The position numbers and the translations under genes were made by a program. Positions 1 through 8,145 of a stretch of DNA of 64,000 nt are shown in pieces. The stretch comes from Pseudomonas cichorii (lineage in GTDB: Bacteria > Pseudomonadota > Gammaproteobacteria > Pseudomonadales > Pseudomonadaceae): NCBI RefSeq assembly GCF_015471405.1, contig NZ_BLVZ01000010.1, positions 62,001-126,000 of the forward strand, in the 5' to 3' direction. Below the pieces are notes generated by a model, which had not been told where the DNA came from, made no database searches, and worked only from the letters and a program-made list of their open reading frames with translations. Position 1 is the first letter of the stretch. Every line of letters begins with the position of its first letter.

Positions 1-363
1 GATGAACTGGCCCTCAAACATCCCCAAGGGTTCGACCGGCCTGTGGGCGAGCGCGGCCAGTTGCTGTCCGGTGGTCAGCGTCAGGCCGTGTTGCTGGCAC
101 GGGCACTGCTGCGTGATCCGCCGATCATGCTGCTGGACGAACCCACCAGCCACATGGACAACGCCAGCGAAGACACTCTGCGCCAGCACCTGCATCAGTT
201 GATACCCGGCAAAACCTTGCTGCTGGTCACCCACCGCATGTCGATGCTGAACCTGGTGGACCGCCTGCTGGTTCTGGACAACGGCAAACTGGTAGCCGAC
301 GGCCCGAAGGCTGTCGTGATCGAAGCGCTGCGCAAGGGCCAGGTCGGCCCGCCACCTGTTTGA
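1..363 (+). CDS. Type I secretion ABC exporter, C-terminal part (5'-truncated by window)
   Basis: The reading frame is open from base 1, so only the last 120 residues are in the window. What is seen is the end of an ABC ATPase: the signature LSGGQRQAV (about residues 23-31), Walker B IMLLDEPTS (about 42-50) and the switch histidine in LLLVTHRMS. The sequence just before the signature and the HlyD-type adaptor that follows indicate the LapB/HlyB class of inner-membrane exporters, which power type I secretion of large adhesins or RTX proteins. The stop codon lies 12 bases before the adaptor start, so the two are one operon. The substrate gene and the N-terminal membrane part are outside the window, so the exact system cannot be named. 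Confidence 0.9.
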   Translation, partial: DELALKHPQGFDRPVGERGQLLSGGQRQAVLLARALLRDPPIMLLDEPTSHMDNASEDTLRQHLHQLIPGKTLLLVTHRMSMLNLVDRLLVLDNGKLVADGPKAVVIEALRKGQVGPPPV

Positions 364-374
364 GGAGCATCACC

Positions 375-1715
375 ATGTCAGTCACTTACGGGCTGCGCCG
401 CCGCTTGAAACCCGAGGCAGGGTTCATGAACGAACGCAACAGCGCCATGCAGCAAGACTCGTCAGACTCGCAACGCCTCACGGTCTGGGTGGCCACGGCG
501 CTGATCCTGACCGCGCTGATCTGGGCGAAATATGCCGTGCTCCAGGAAGTCACCACAGGGGAAGGCAAAGCCATTCCGTCCAGCAAGGTACAGGTGATCC
601 AGAACCTGGAAGGCGGCATCGTCACCGAGATTTTCGTCCGCGAAGGCCAGGTCGTGAACAAAGGCGATACGCTGCTGCGCCTGGACGACACGCGCTTTCT
701 GTCCAACCGTGGCGAAAGCGAAGTCGACCGCCTGACCCTCACTGCCCAGGTCGAACGCCTGGCCGCCGAAGCCGAAGGACGGCCCTTGCTCCTGCCACAA
801 GAAGTGATCGACAAAGCCCCGCAAGTCGCCGCCGATGAGCGTGCATTTTATGAGTCCCGCCAGCGACGGCTGAACGGGGAACAACGCACCCTCAACGAAC
901 AACTCAGGCAAAAGACCCAGGAACTGGCCGAGTTTCGCTCCCGTCAGGAACAGTTCCGCAACAGCCTTGCGCTGGTGCAGCAGGAACTCGACATGTCAGT
1001 GCCACTGGTGGGCTCAGGCGCCGTTTCACCCGTGGAAATCCTGCGCCTCAAACGCAACGCCGTGGAAATGCGCGGCTCGATGAACGCCAACACCCTCGCC
1101 ATCCCCCGCGCCGAAGCCGCCATCAACGAGATCAAAAGCAGAACCCAGGAATCGGAACTGACCTTCCGCAGCGAAGCCTCCCGCGAACTCAACGAAAAAC
1201 GCTCCGACCTCGCCAAAATCAGCGCCAACCGCATCGCCATCGACGACCGCATGACCCGCACCACCGTCACCTCCCCGGTACGCGGCATCGTCAAGACCCT
1301 CAAGGTCAACACCATCGGCGGCGTCGTCCAACCCGGCAGCGACCTTCTGGAAATCGTGCCACTGGAAGACAACCTGCTGATCGAAGCCAGAGTCCGTCCG
1401 CAGGACGTCGCCTTCCTGCATCCAGGGCAGAAAGCGATGGTCAAATTCAGCGCATATGACTACACGATTTATGGGGGGTTGCCTGCGCGGTTGGAGATGA
1501 TCGGCGCGGATACGGTTACGGATGACAAGGGGAACAGTTTTTATCTGATACAGGTACGGACGGATAGAAATCATCTGGGTGGCGATGACAGGCCGCTGCT
1601 GATTATTCCGGGGATGGTGGCGACGGTGGATATTATTACCGGGGAGAAGAGTGTGATGGATTATTTGTTGAAGCCTGTGTTGAAGGGGGGGAGTGAGGCG
1701 TTGAGGGAGAGGTAA
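375..1715 (+). CDS. HlyD-family periplasmic adaptor (membrane fusion protein) of type I secretion
   Basis: A 446-aa membrane fusion protein linking the inner-membrane ABC exporter to an outer-membrane TolC-like channel. A single membrane segment lies near residues 35-52 (VWVATALILTALIWAKYAV). A first lipoyl/biotinyl half follows (about 70-100, with LEGGIVTEIFVREGQVV), then a long coiled-coil hairpin (about 110-300), the second lipoyl half and a beta-barrel domain (VTSPVRGIVKTLKVNT onwards). The ATG at 375 is chosen because GAGGAG stands 6 bases before it; an in-frame TTG at 360 has no such site. The exporter gene is immediately upstream and nothing else follows in the operon. The last 250 bases contain G-runs and rarer codons, unlike the 5' part. 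Confidence 0.9.
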   Translation: MSVTYGLRRRLKPEAGFMNERNSAMQQDSSDSQRLTVWVATALILTALIWAKYAVLQEVTTGEGKAIPSSKVQVIQNLEGGIVTEIFVREGQVVNKGDTLLRLDDTRFLSNRGESEVDRLTLTAQVERLAAEAEGRPLLLPQEVIDKAPQVAADERAFYESRQRRLNGEQRTLNEQLRQKTQELAEFRSRQEQFRNSLALVQQELDMSVPLVGSGAVSPVEILRLKRNAVEMRGSMNANTLAIPRAEAAINEIKSRTQESELTFRSEASRELNEKRSDLAKISANRIAIDDRMTRTTVTSPVRGIVKTLKVNTIGGVVQPGSDLLEIVPLEDNLLIEARVRPQDVAFLHPGQKAMVKFSAYDYTIYGGLPARLEMIGADTVTDDKGNSFYLIQVRTDRNHLGGDDRPLLIIPGMVATVDIITGEKSVMDYLLKPVLKGGSEALRER

Positions 1716-1721
1716 GGGAAA

Positions 1722-1963
1722 TCACTGTGACCGCTTGATCTCATTCGCAAGCCGAAAAGCATCGCCTCTGAGTTCTTCAAGCTTTTCGTTCAACTCGAAA
1801 TACCCGGCTTTCCAGCAGAAAACGCCATCTTTAGAACTCTGCCCAAGAATCAGATCAGCTCTTCGGTTTTTGGACCCATATTTAAATACCACATAGACTC
1901 TGTTTGAAAACGAGCAAGCCACTTCAGACTCTTTACCAGCCTCATCAAAAAACGCAACATCAT
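1722..1963 (-). pseudogene. 3' fragment of an unrecognised gene, cut by a dispersed repeat
   Basis: Read on the minus strand, this gives about 80 residues of protein-like sequence ending in LEELRGDAFRLANEIKRSQ. It has mixed hydrophobic segments (RVYVVFKYGSKNRRADLIL) and a lower GC than the neighbours. The frame continues upstream of the first ATG (1922) through AFFDEAGKESEV with no start codon. It then runs into the conserved flank of the palindromic repeat at about 1959, a flank also found at two other repeat copies. The simplest reading is that the 5' part of the gene was lost when this repeat junction formed. I do not recognise the family. Expression from an internal GTG or the ATG at 1922 is possible but unsupported. 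Confidence 0.45.
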
Positions 1964-2069
1964 GAATTAAATGAAGTTTCCGTAGGAGCGAATTTATTCG
2001 CGAGAGGCCCGTACATCCGAAGAAAATGTATCGCTTTTAATGACGTCTCGCGGATAAATCCGCTCCTAC
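1959..2069. repeat. Dispersed palindromic repeat, GTAGGAGCGAAT family, copy 1
   Basis: Left arm GTAGGAGCGAATTTATTCGC (1982 on) and right arm ending in GGATAAATCCGCTCCTAC (to 2069) form a long imperfect hairpin. A roughly 40-base loop contains GTACATCCGA, also found in copies 2 and 3. The outer flank CATGAATTAAATG next to the left arm is shared with the copies at 9.8 and 57.4 kb, so the repeated unit is larger than the arms. Confidence 0.8.
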
Positions 2070-2350
2070 CTGCTCTTGCTCGGTCAATGGAGGGTGAGTT
2101 CTTTTCCCTGAGCCTTATTGGTGCTGTTACTGCTAAACCTAGCCATTGCATCGAGCGCGCGAGTGCATGGTTTTGCAAGCGGTGAAAGGCAGTCCGGCCA
2201 AATCGTCGCCAGTCATTGATGTGCAGGCAGCACTGCGCTGCATGACATGACGTTTCAACACCACAGGCCGATGGCTGCCCTCACTCAGGGCAGCTCCGGC
2301 CATAAACGCGCCTCGACTTCAGCCATGCGCTTGAGCCTGCGCGGCATCAC

Positions 2351-2689
2351 TCACTCAACAGCCCGGCTCGTCTCATCAATCCCAAGCCGCCTGCGCCGAG
2401 CAACCAACGCCCGACGAAATGACAAATCAGCATAATCCAGAAAAAGCCGCGCCAGATGATTGAGCGCCTTCTCCTCCCCTTCACTGCCCGCTACAAAATC
2501 GAAACCCAAGGCACGCTTGTTCTCCTCGGGCAACTCCTCCCAGCTCGTCATCAGGTAGGCGTACATGGAGCTGACGATTTGCAGTTGAGTCGCTGGAGGC
2601 TTCGGGGTAGATCCTGCGCGGCTGGGGAAGCGCGGTCGGGTATTGCGGGATGATTGCCAGGGGTTGCGGGGGTGGGTTCGGGTTTTCAT
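2351..2689 (-). CDS. Hypothetical protein, 112 aa
   Basis: An unrecognised small soluble protein. The N-terminal 35 residues are basic, proline- and serine-rich and probably disordered. The C-terminal two thirds are predicted helical, with acidic and arginine-rich faces (EELPEENKRALGF, then LARLFLDYADLSFRRALVARR). A ribosome site AAAGGA stands 8 bases before the ATG at 2689. No signal peptide or membrane segment is seen. It is transcribed away from the XRE regulator at 2838, with about 150 bases between the two starts, so they could share a control region. The product may be a small regulatory or accessory protein; nothing in the sequence decides this. Confidence 0.6.
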   Translation of the reverse strand: MKTRTHPRNPWQSSRNTRPRFPSRAGSTPKPPATQLQIVSSMYAYLMTSWEELPEENKRALGFDFVAGSEGEEKALNHLARLFLDYADLSFRRALVARRRRLGIDETSRAVE

Positions 2690-2783
2690 AGGTTGTGTCC
2701 TTTCAGATAGGGCTTCCGGATTTCTTGGGGGCCGGGCAAAGCGGTGGCTCTGCTCGGGGTCTTGGCTAAGAATATCCGAATAT

Positions 2784-2793
2784 CAGATATCTG
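2784..2793. promoter_or_regulatory. Perfect 10-bp palindrome, possible operator
   Basis: CAGATATCTG is a perfect palindrome inside a run of related hexamers (AATATC, AATATC, GATATC from 2771). It lies 45 bases before the XRE regulator start and between two divergent genes. Regulators of this class often bind such dyads to control their own gene; binding here is inference. Confidence 0.35.
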
Positions 2794-2837
2794 GGAATCA
2801 GTTATAGCGTGTGAAGCGGTTCAACGAGAACGGCGTC

Positions 2838-3086
2838 ATGACAAAAGCAATTTATCGAAGAGAACATCAGGTCCTCATCAAGCTATTGAGAACGATCCGA
2901 GAGAATGCCAGCCTCACTCAAACAGAATGCTCTACGGCGCTGGGTCGCCCACAGTCATTTATGAGCGATGTAGAAAAGGGCTCGCGACGCTTGGATATCG
3001 TGCAACTGCGGGATTTGTGTGCGGTGCTGGGGTATGAGCTGCCGCGATTTATAAGTGAATATGAAGAGGCGTTGGCGGCTGGGTGA
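2838..3086 (+). CDS. XRE-family helix-turn-helix transcriptional regulator
   Basis: An 82-aa single-domain DNA-binding protein of the Cro/CI (HTH_3) type. The helix-turn-helix spans about residues 14-70: LLRTIRENASLTQTECSTAL (helices 1-2), then a recognition helix at GRPQSFMSDVEKGSRR, the hallmark S-x-[IV]-E-x-G pattern. The C-terminal helix is LRDLCAVLGYELPRFISEY. The ATG at 2838 is preferred; an upstream in-frame GTG (2811) has no ribosome site. Proteins of this size act as dimeric repressors of phage, plasmid or toxin-antitoxin loci. A possible operator lies just upstream. No toxin partner is evident next to it, so its target is open; it stands at the entrance of the AT-rich island. Confidence 0.85.
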   Translation: MTKAIYRREHQVLIKLLRTIRENASLTQTECSTALGRPQSFMSDVEKGSRRLDIVQLRDLCAVLGYELPRFISEYEEALAAG

Positions 3087-3525
3087 GTGATAAATGCTGG
3101 CAGGTCCACGGCCAAAACCAAAGGGACCTGTGTAAGTGTTTGCAATCAATACGAATCACCTTCATCTCCTTTCAATGCTCGCAGCTAAATTACATACGCA
3201 ACGATTGGGGAACATCTGACTTGCCAGCGAAGTCATGACAAACGTACAGGTCTGCTTTACCTTGTCAAATATGGACCGCCTGATGGGCAAAAACTAGACA
3301 AATACACCACGCTCAAACTCGGCCAAAAGCTGTCAGTCGGATGAATCTAGAAAGCAAAGGACAACTCACTCACCTCGCATGATAGCGGGATTTCCTTTAT
3401 CTATAGCCCCATAGCCGCGTACCACACAAGCAGTTTTAAAAACGGTAGACTAACGGCAGTCTGTTTACGGTATTCTATCAGCGAACTGATAAGCTCGTAA
3501 GAGTGCCCCTCAGATTGAGTTAGAC
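3087..3525. other. Gene-poor stretch at the left edge of the AT-rich island
   Basis: No intact gene is seen. A 7-bp dyad (CAGGTCC at 3101-3107 with GGACCTG at 3124-3130) just after the regulator could be a weak terminator. An open frame with no start codon (3189-3344, plus strand) reads protein-like and may be a gene remnant (see findings). The last 100 bases are the likely promoter region of the membrane protein gene at 3526. Confidence 0.5.
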
Positions 3526-4245
3526 ATGAAAAATTTTCTCCAATGGATAAAAAACAAGCTAACAGGGATTTTTATGAGTGACTCGGAATGGCCTCGCCCG
3601 AAATGCTCCCGCGGTGGAATGGCGCTAATTGTAAAGCTAGTTCTTATTTTTTTGAGTATGGTTGCACTACTCGCCACACTTTACCCTCTGATAGATACGG
3701 GCAAGATGACACTTGCCACTGCCTCGGGAATATCTATAGTAGGGGTAATCCTGTTTTTTCTCTATGGATTCCTGATCTTCTTTGAAATTTACACTCTGGA
3801 AGGGAAGCGCGTATTTAAGCAAACTGACCCTGACTCAATTATGAACTACATGCTTCACTGGATATTTTACGGCGGTCGGGTAGCAATCTGGACTCGCGAC
3901 ATGAGTTGGGCTAAAGATGATAAATCCAAAAATCTTCTTCGAGAGAAGGCAAGAAGCGGTGAATTAATTATATGTTTGCCAGCGCACACGCCCCTTTCTC
4001 AAGAACTTGAAAAAGAAGGCGCAGACGTCTATGAATATGGGGCAGAGTTGCTCAGTGATCCAAGCGCACGCTTTACCATAGCCTACTATGGCAGAGAAGG
4101 GAGCAAGGTAGCCATTGGTAGGGCCAGAGCAGACGAGCATGTAGTCGAGGAGTTTAGCTCTGGCTCTCATCCGGCCTTTCATTTAGCGTACGAGCTTGTA
4201 CAAATCGCCAAGAGCGTCTCCCAAAAAAAGAATGGAGATAAGTAA
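3526..4245 (+). CDS. Two-helix membrane protein with cytoplasmic PLD-like sensor domain (tentative)
   Basis: A 239-aa protein. Two strong hydrophobic segments lie near residues 32-55 (LIVKLVLIFLSMVALLATLY) and 66-90 (SGISIVGVILFFLYGFLIFF). A cytoplasmic domain of about 140 residues follows, with VAIWTRDMSW, LIICLPAHTPL and RFTIAYYG. The alternating strand/helix pattern resembles the degenerate phospholipase-D-like folds used as sensors, but no HxKxxxxD catalytic motif is present; this is inference. The stop codon overlaps the start of the methyltransferase gene (TAATG), so the two are translationally coupled. Base composition is clearly more AT-rich than the core genes. It could be a membrane effector or receptor in a two-gene conflict system. 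Membrane topology is firm; function is not. Confidence 0.6.
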   Translation: MKNFLQWIKNKLTGIFMSDSEWPRPKCSRGGMALIVKLVLIFLSMVALLATLYPLIDTGKMTLATASGISIVGVILFFLYGFLIFFEIYTLEGKRVFKQTDPDSIMNYMLHWIFYGGRVAIWTRDMSWAKDDKSKNLLREKARSGELIICLPAHTPLSQELEKEGADVYEYGAELLSDPSARFTIAYYGREGSKVAIGRARADEHVVEEFSSGSHPAFHLAYELVQIAKSVSQKKNGDK

Positions 4246-5012
4246 TGAAGTCAAAGTTTTCTCACGTTGAGAGTATTTCCTCTCAAGAACTGGCCATGGA
4301 GTGGGACTGTTTAGCGTCTGAAAGGCATAAGCAAATTTATGCAGGCCTAGATATCACATTCACTCATGTAATGGCACCTTTAATTGAGTCGTTAGTTGGT
4401 CAAGATCCTTATGCAACGTTAATTGACATTGGCTCAGGCACAGGAGAGCTTACGGGGCGACTTGCTGCGCAGTTTAAGAAGATCATATGTATAGAGCCAT
4501 CAATTGAAAGTTTAAGCATTGCCAGATCCATTCTCTCGATGTTCTCTAATATTTATTTTATTAATTCTGACTTTGAAGATTGCGAGGAACAATTACTTCA
4601 CAAAACTGAAGGGAAAAGTATATTCTTAGCAGCAATGATGTTGTCGGCAGCCCCCCAGCTTGATAAATTCGCCAAGACCTTATCTCAAGTAGCGCATAAA
4701 GGTGATGAATTTGTTGCAACTATACCTCATCCGTGCTTTTGGCCTAGGTACTGGGGTTACGAGAAAGAGACATGGTTTTCATACAAAAAAGAACTCATGA
4801 TTAAGGCTCCGTTCAAAATATCCTTATCGGACTCAGAGTTTAAAACTACGCACATCCATCGACCGATAGAAAAATACATCTCGACATTTTCAAAATTTGG
4901 CTTCCATTTACTTAGTATGTCGGAGCCTATACCCGATAGAAAAATCCAATCCTTATATCCCAAAAAATGGGAATTCCCTCGTTTCCTAGCTCTTAAGTGG
5001 GTTAAAGGTTGA
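4245..5012 (+). CDS. Class I SAM-dependent methyltransferase
   Basis: A 255-aa Rossmann methyltransferase. Motif I is LIDIGSGTGE (about residues 59-68), the acidic SAM-ribose residue is in CIEPS (about 82-86), and SDFED follows as motif III. The C-terminal half carries the HPCFWPRYW and TTHIHRPIEKY elements seen in Methyltransf_11/25 proteins that act on small molecules. No target-recognition domain or [ND]PPY motif is visible, so a DNA modification role is unlikely. The start overlaps the upstream stop (TAATG), and no separate ribosome site is needed. The pair is followed by a terminator. Substrate unknown; coupling to a membrane sensor suggests it makes or marks a signal or lipid, which is inference. 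Confidence 0.75.
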   Translation: MKSKFSHVESISSQELAMEWDCLASERHKQIYAGLDITFTHVMAPLIESLVGQDPYATLIDIGSGTGELTGRLAAQFKKIICIEPSIESLSIARSILSMFSNIYFINSDFEDCEEQLLHKTEGKSIFLAAMMLSAAPQLDKFAKTLSQVAHKGDEFVATIPHPCFWPRYWGYEKETWFSYKKELMIKAPFKISLSDSEFKTTHIHRPIEKYISTFSKFGFHLLSMSEPIPDRKIQSLYPKKWEFPRFLALKWVKG

Positions 5013-5019
5013 TAAATTC

Positions 5020-5054
5020 CGGCACTTACATGACATTGCATAGTGCCGTTTTTT
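5020..5054 (+). terminator. Rho-independent terminator after the methyltransferase gene
   Basis: Stem CGGCACT (5020-5026) with AGTGCCG (5042-5048), a 15-base loop, then a run of six T. It begins 8 bases after the stop codon and ends the two-gene operon. Confidence 0.8.
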
Positions 5055-5458
5055 AGCTTACTACTAGCAGTCTTTCTCCTAAAGCTCGTCCTTGAATCGG
5101 TCTGCCAGAAACCAGTATCTGAATCGCTCCGTGAATCGTAGACTCCTTTGAATGGCCACTACTGGCCGATAGTTCTCAGTCGTTGCTAAATCGCTACTGG
5201 CAATAATTAGACAGGGTTGGATAAAATCTAATAGATTTCAAGTGACATTTGAATATATCTACAAAATCTGCAGCAATACAAAGTAAGAATATTTATGAAA
5301 CCTTGATGCCGTGGAGCAGCTCGCCAGAGATGCCACGGCAAACCGTTAACCCGCTTGGGCAGATGGGGTTTATGGGTAGTATACAATTAAGTCATGAAAA
5401 ACTTTACATTCCCAACCTTGCACATCAGAAATATGCGCAAGGTTGTTGCCAGCTGCTT
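5055..5458. other. Intergenic stretch between convergent operons
   Basis: No convincing gene. An open frame at 5249-5521 overlaps the 3' end of the OLD gene and has no protein-like composition. Around 5150-5180 there are short TGGCC/GGCCA-type dyads of unclear meaning. GC is low, as in the rest of the island. Confidence 0.5.
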
Positions 5459-7381
5459 CTATTGGAAGAGTTTATTAATCTCCTCAAAAACTTTTTCAAA
5501 CCGACCCAGCGTTTCTGCTGAGAAAGTGGTATCGCTAATTTTCATTGAGTTTAGCGCATTAGCGGGTCGATAGTGATTAAACCGATCGCGGGAAATAGCT
5601 TTATTAATGCGTTTCAGGATAGGGCCTCCTTCCTGCGGCAACATTGCGTCAGTGAGTGCATCAATCTCTCCTGTGAAAGCTGTATTGAAAAAATTTAGGT
5701 ATTCCGTCACGTCAAACAAATCTTCGATATCTGACACGGTGAGAGATGCTGGTGAAAATTCATCAAAGAAACGTACGTGCGTTTTTTTAATAATTTTATC
5801 TGCAATTAGATCGTCGACTTTTCTCTTACCGCGCTGATCGGTGAAAGTATCAAGAAGGCAGGCAACCTTTAACTTTGACCCTCTCAAAAGGGATATAAAA
5901 GTGCTGACTTTATCAAGCCCACCGACTGGGACAATAGTTATCTCTGGATTTAGGTATTTGCGCCCCTTAGATTCAAGATGACTGGATAGAACTGTCAGAT
6001 AAATCAGGTCCGCAGGCCCCTCGACAAGTAAATTACTGCTTGAGACAAACAAGTTTTGAGCGATATCATATCCCAATGCAGCTTGAAGTGGGAACAGGGT
6101 CTTTGGATCCTTTTCCTGTATTGAATCCGAAATAACAGTCCCTTCGTCGGTTTCAAAACAAGTTCTAACTCGATTCAGCGACTTGGTGTTAATCATAAAC
6201 GGGGAGTGAGTCGTATAAATAACTTGATAAGTTTCAGAAAGGTCTTCGATAAAACGTAGCAGATCAGCCTGTGCTGAGGCATGCAGGTTTAAACCTGGCT
6301 CATCGAGAAGTAATACATAGTTAGAGTTTTTATCTGACTGTATTTTGCTGAACCATACTATGAAGGAAAAGAACCAATTAAAACCTTTGCTACGACGATC
6401 CAGTGGAAGTGAAATTTTATGACGCTGACTTTTTACGCGAACATCAAGATATTTTTGAGCCCCCCCATTTTGAATCGGCACATCCTTAATCTTAAAATCA
6501 AAATCCAAATTTGCATTGGTTGACCAGTACTTGAACATCTCTTTTGAAACCTTGTTTGAAGATGCTTCAAGCATTGCAACATATCGCTCATAATCTTGAG
6601 TGCTGCTTTTTAGCACTTCAGCGGGCTTAATTCTAGCCATTTCAAAGAGAGCCAGAGCTGTCTTTTGCTGCTCACCCTTAGGAGTTGTCTCTAACTGAGA
6701 AATATTTATTTCTCCGGACAACGGGTAATACTCATCAAAATACCAGTATTTTGGAAGTCTAGGCTTTAACCAATGACACGCAATGTATGCGCCAAGCTCC
6801 CCCCTCCATGATGAATTGAATGAGCTGTCAAGTATAAGCTTTATCCTTGCCTTCAGAGTTTCTAATCCAGCGTCCTGATCGCCACCTTGAATATCGGACA
6901 GCTCTGTCAATTTCTTGATTTTTTTTATTGCGCCTAATGTTTCAGAGCTTAGTTCCAACGCCTCTACCGAGTGACTTATAAACTCTGAAATATCTCCACT
7001 TACACCCTCATAGAGATTAACGGCCCCATCATAATTATAGGTAACCTTAAATTCTTTTTCCGTAAAAGACTTTACACCAACATCATCAGCTATCATTCCT
7101 GCCAATTCATCACTAACAACATATGTGCAAGTGACGGCCTGCCCTGGCTCCCCTGTGTGTTGATAATCAATATATTCGCTTCGTGGATAGTCATGCACAG
7201 CATCAAATACAAAATCTTTATCTTCTGAAAAATAATTGGTTTTAGCCAAGCAGGTAAGAAATGAAGTTTTCCCTGACTCATTCATACCAACCACTGTTGT
7301 CACTTTTTCGTCAATATCAACCTCTTGAGTGGCCTGTATGCTTTTATATTTGTGAACCTTTACCGCCTTTAGTAAAATCAT
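5459..7381 (-). CDS. OLD-family ATPase/TOPRIM nuclease (probable anti-phage protein)
   Basis: A 640-aa protein with an SMC/ABC-type ATPase followed by a TOPRIM domain. Seen: Walker A GMNESGKTS (about residues 32-40), signature-like RSKGFNW (330-336), Walker B VLLLDEPGLNLH (356-367) and the switch histidine in TTHSPF (390-395). The TOPRIM motifs are LLVEGPADLIYL (451-462), VPVGGLDK (485-491) and CLLDTFTDQ (508-516). In characterised OLD proteins the TOPRIM glutamate and aspartates bind metal for DNA cleavage. Here the second motif is D-T-F rather than D-x-D, so activity needs testing. No UvrD-like partner lies beside it, so it looks like a stand-alone (class 1) OLD rather than a Gabija pair. 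The gene is AT-rich, starts 764 bases from the next gene, and is convergent with the membrane/methyltransferase pair. Confidence 0.85.
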   Translation of the reverse strand: MILLKAVKVHKYKSIQATQEVDIDEKVTTVVGMNESGKTSFLTCLAKTNYFSEDKDFVFDAVHDYPRSEYIDYQHTGEPGQAVTCTYVVSDELAGMIADDVGVKSFTEKEFKVTYNYDGAVNLYEGVSGDISEFISHSVEALELSSETLGAIKKIKKLTELSDIQGGDQDAGLETLKARIKLILDSSFNSSWRGELGAYIACHWLKPRLPKYWYFDEYYPLSGEINISQLETTPKGEQQKTALALFEMARIKPAEVLKSSTQDYERYVAMLEASSNKVSKEMFKYWSTNANLDFDFKIKDVPIQNGGAQKYLDVRVKSQRHKISLPLDRRSKGFNWFFSFIVWFSKIQSDKNSNYVLLLDEPGLNLHASAQADLLRFIEDLSETYQVIYTTHSPFMINTKSLNRVRTCFETDEGTVISDSIQEKDPKTLFPLQAALGYDIAQNLFVSSSNLLVEGPADLIYLTVLSSHLESKGRKYLNPEITIVPVGGLDKVSTFISLLRGSKLKVACLLDTFTDQRGKRKVDDLIADKIIKKTHVRFFDEFSPASLTVSDIEDLFDVTEYLNFFNTAFTGEIDALTDAMLPQEGGPILKRINKAISRDRFNHYRPANALNSMKISDTTFSAETLGRFEKVFEEINKLFQ

Positions 7382-8145
7382 AACGCATCCTTGTTCATGA
7401 GCAAATCGTATAAAATAACATCCTAGCCATCACTAGATAAGGCCTGTTTTATAGGCGAGATTCAAATCCAATTTAATGATGCCAAAGTTACAGGGAGAAC
7501 AAACTCCGCCAGACCATTCGGTGCCCAAGCATAGATAATACACCAAGGTGCAGAATAATTTTTTTGATATATAGGGTCTACCATCCCGCTAATACTCACT
7601 CTGCCAGAGTAGCAGTACGCCATCAATTTCGCACATAAGTCAAGCTAAGGGCAACCATCGCTTTCAAGTTTTTTGAGTACTGTCGAGTGTCAGTATCGGA
7701 TGGTTGCACTGAACACGACCTCATTCACCGACAAGCAGCTTCCAGACAGCAGTGAATCATCCATTGGAGAGCGAACTTTTTATGGAGTGCCTCACTAAAA
7801 ACTAGGAGGTCCGGCTAACCCTGCTGTGGCAGGATAGGCTTACTAGAAAGTTATCGAAATTGGGACTGGTCTGTGCAGTTTATCTTGGTGCGCGAACAGA
7901 AGCCGCTGAGGAAACGAGCACTCGATAAAATAAGCCTGAATCCTCTCTAAACTTGCCGTCGCTCTCAACCCAACATCTGGCTCTACGAATATGCTTGCAG
8001 TACATTGGTTAGGCGTAATGCCAAGTTGACCGGATTGAAGAACTGCTTGGGTGCAGATTCCTGCCCTAGCCACCTGCCGATGGGTCGTTCTCTGCCATTA
8101 TTAATCAATCACTTCAAATTGATTTCGACCAGCCACAAGTCTCAC
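7382..8145. other. Gene-free stretch at the right edge of the island
   Basis: About 760 bases with no supportable gene. A 9-bp inverted repeat (GCAACCATC at 7651-7659, GATGGTTGC at 7699-7707) is present. A minus-strand open frame at 7843-8073 reads partly protein-like but has no ribosome site or recognised homology and is not called. GC rises toward 8100, marking the return to core sequence. The OLD promoter should lie just right of 7381. Confidence 0.5.

Noticed and set aside
5249..5521. 90-codon plus-strand frame after the island pair
   Set aside because: Overlaps the OLD gene 3' end in antisense and has no ribosome site or protein-like pattern.
7843..8073. 76-codon minus-strand frame in the right edge of the island
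   Set aside because: Partly protein-like but no ribosome site, no recognised family and a poor N-terminus; not enough to call.
2700..8145. Search for att sites, integrase or tRNA bounding the AT-rich island
   Set aside because: No integrase, tRNA gene or convincing direct repeat was found at its edges, so it is described as an accessory stretch only.
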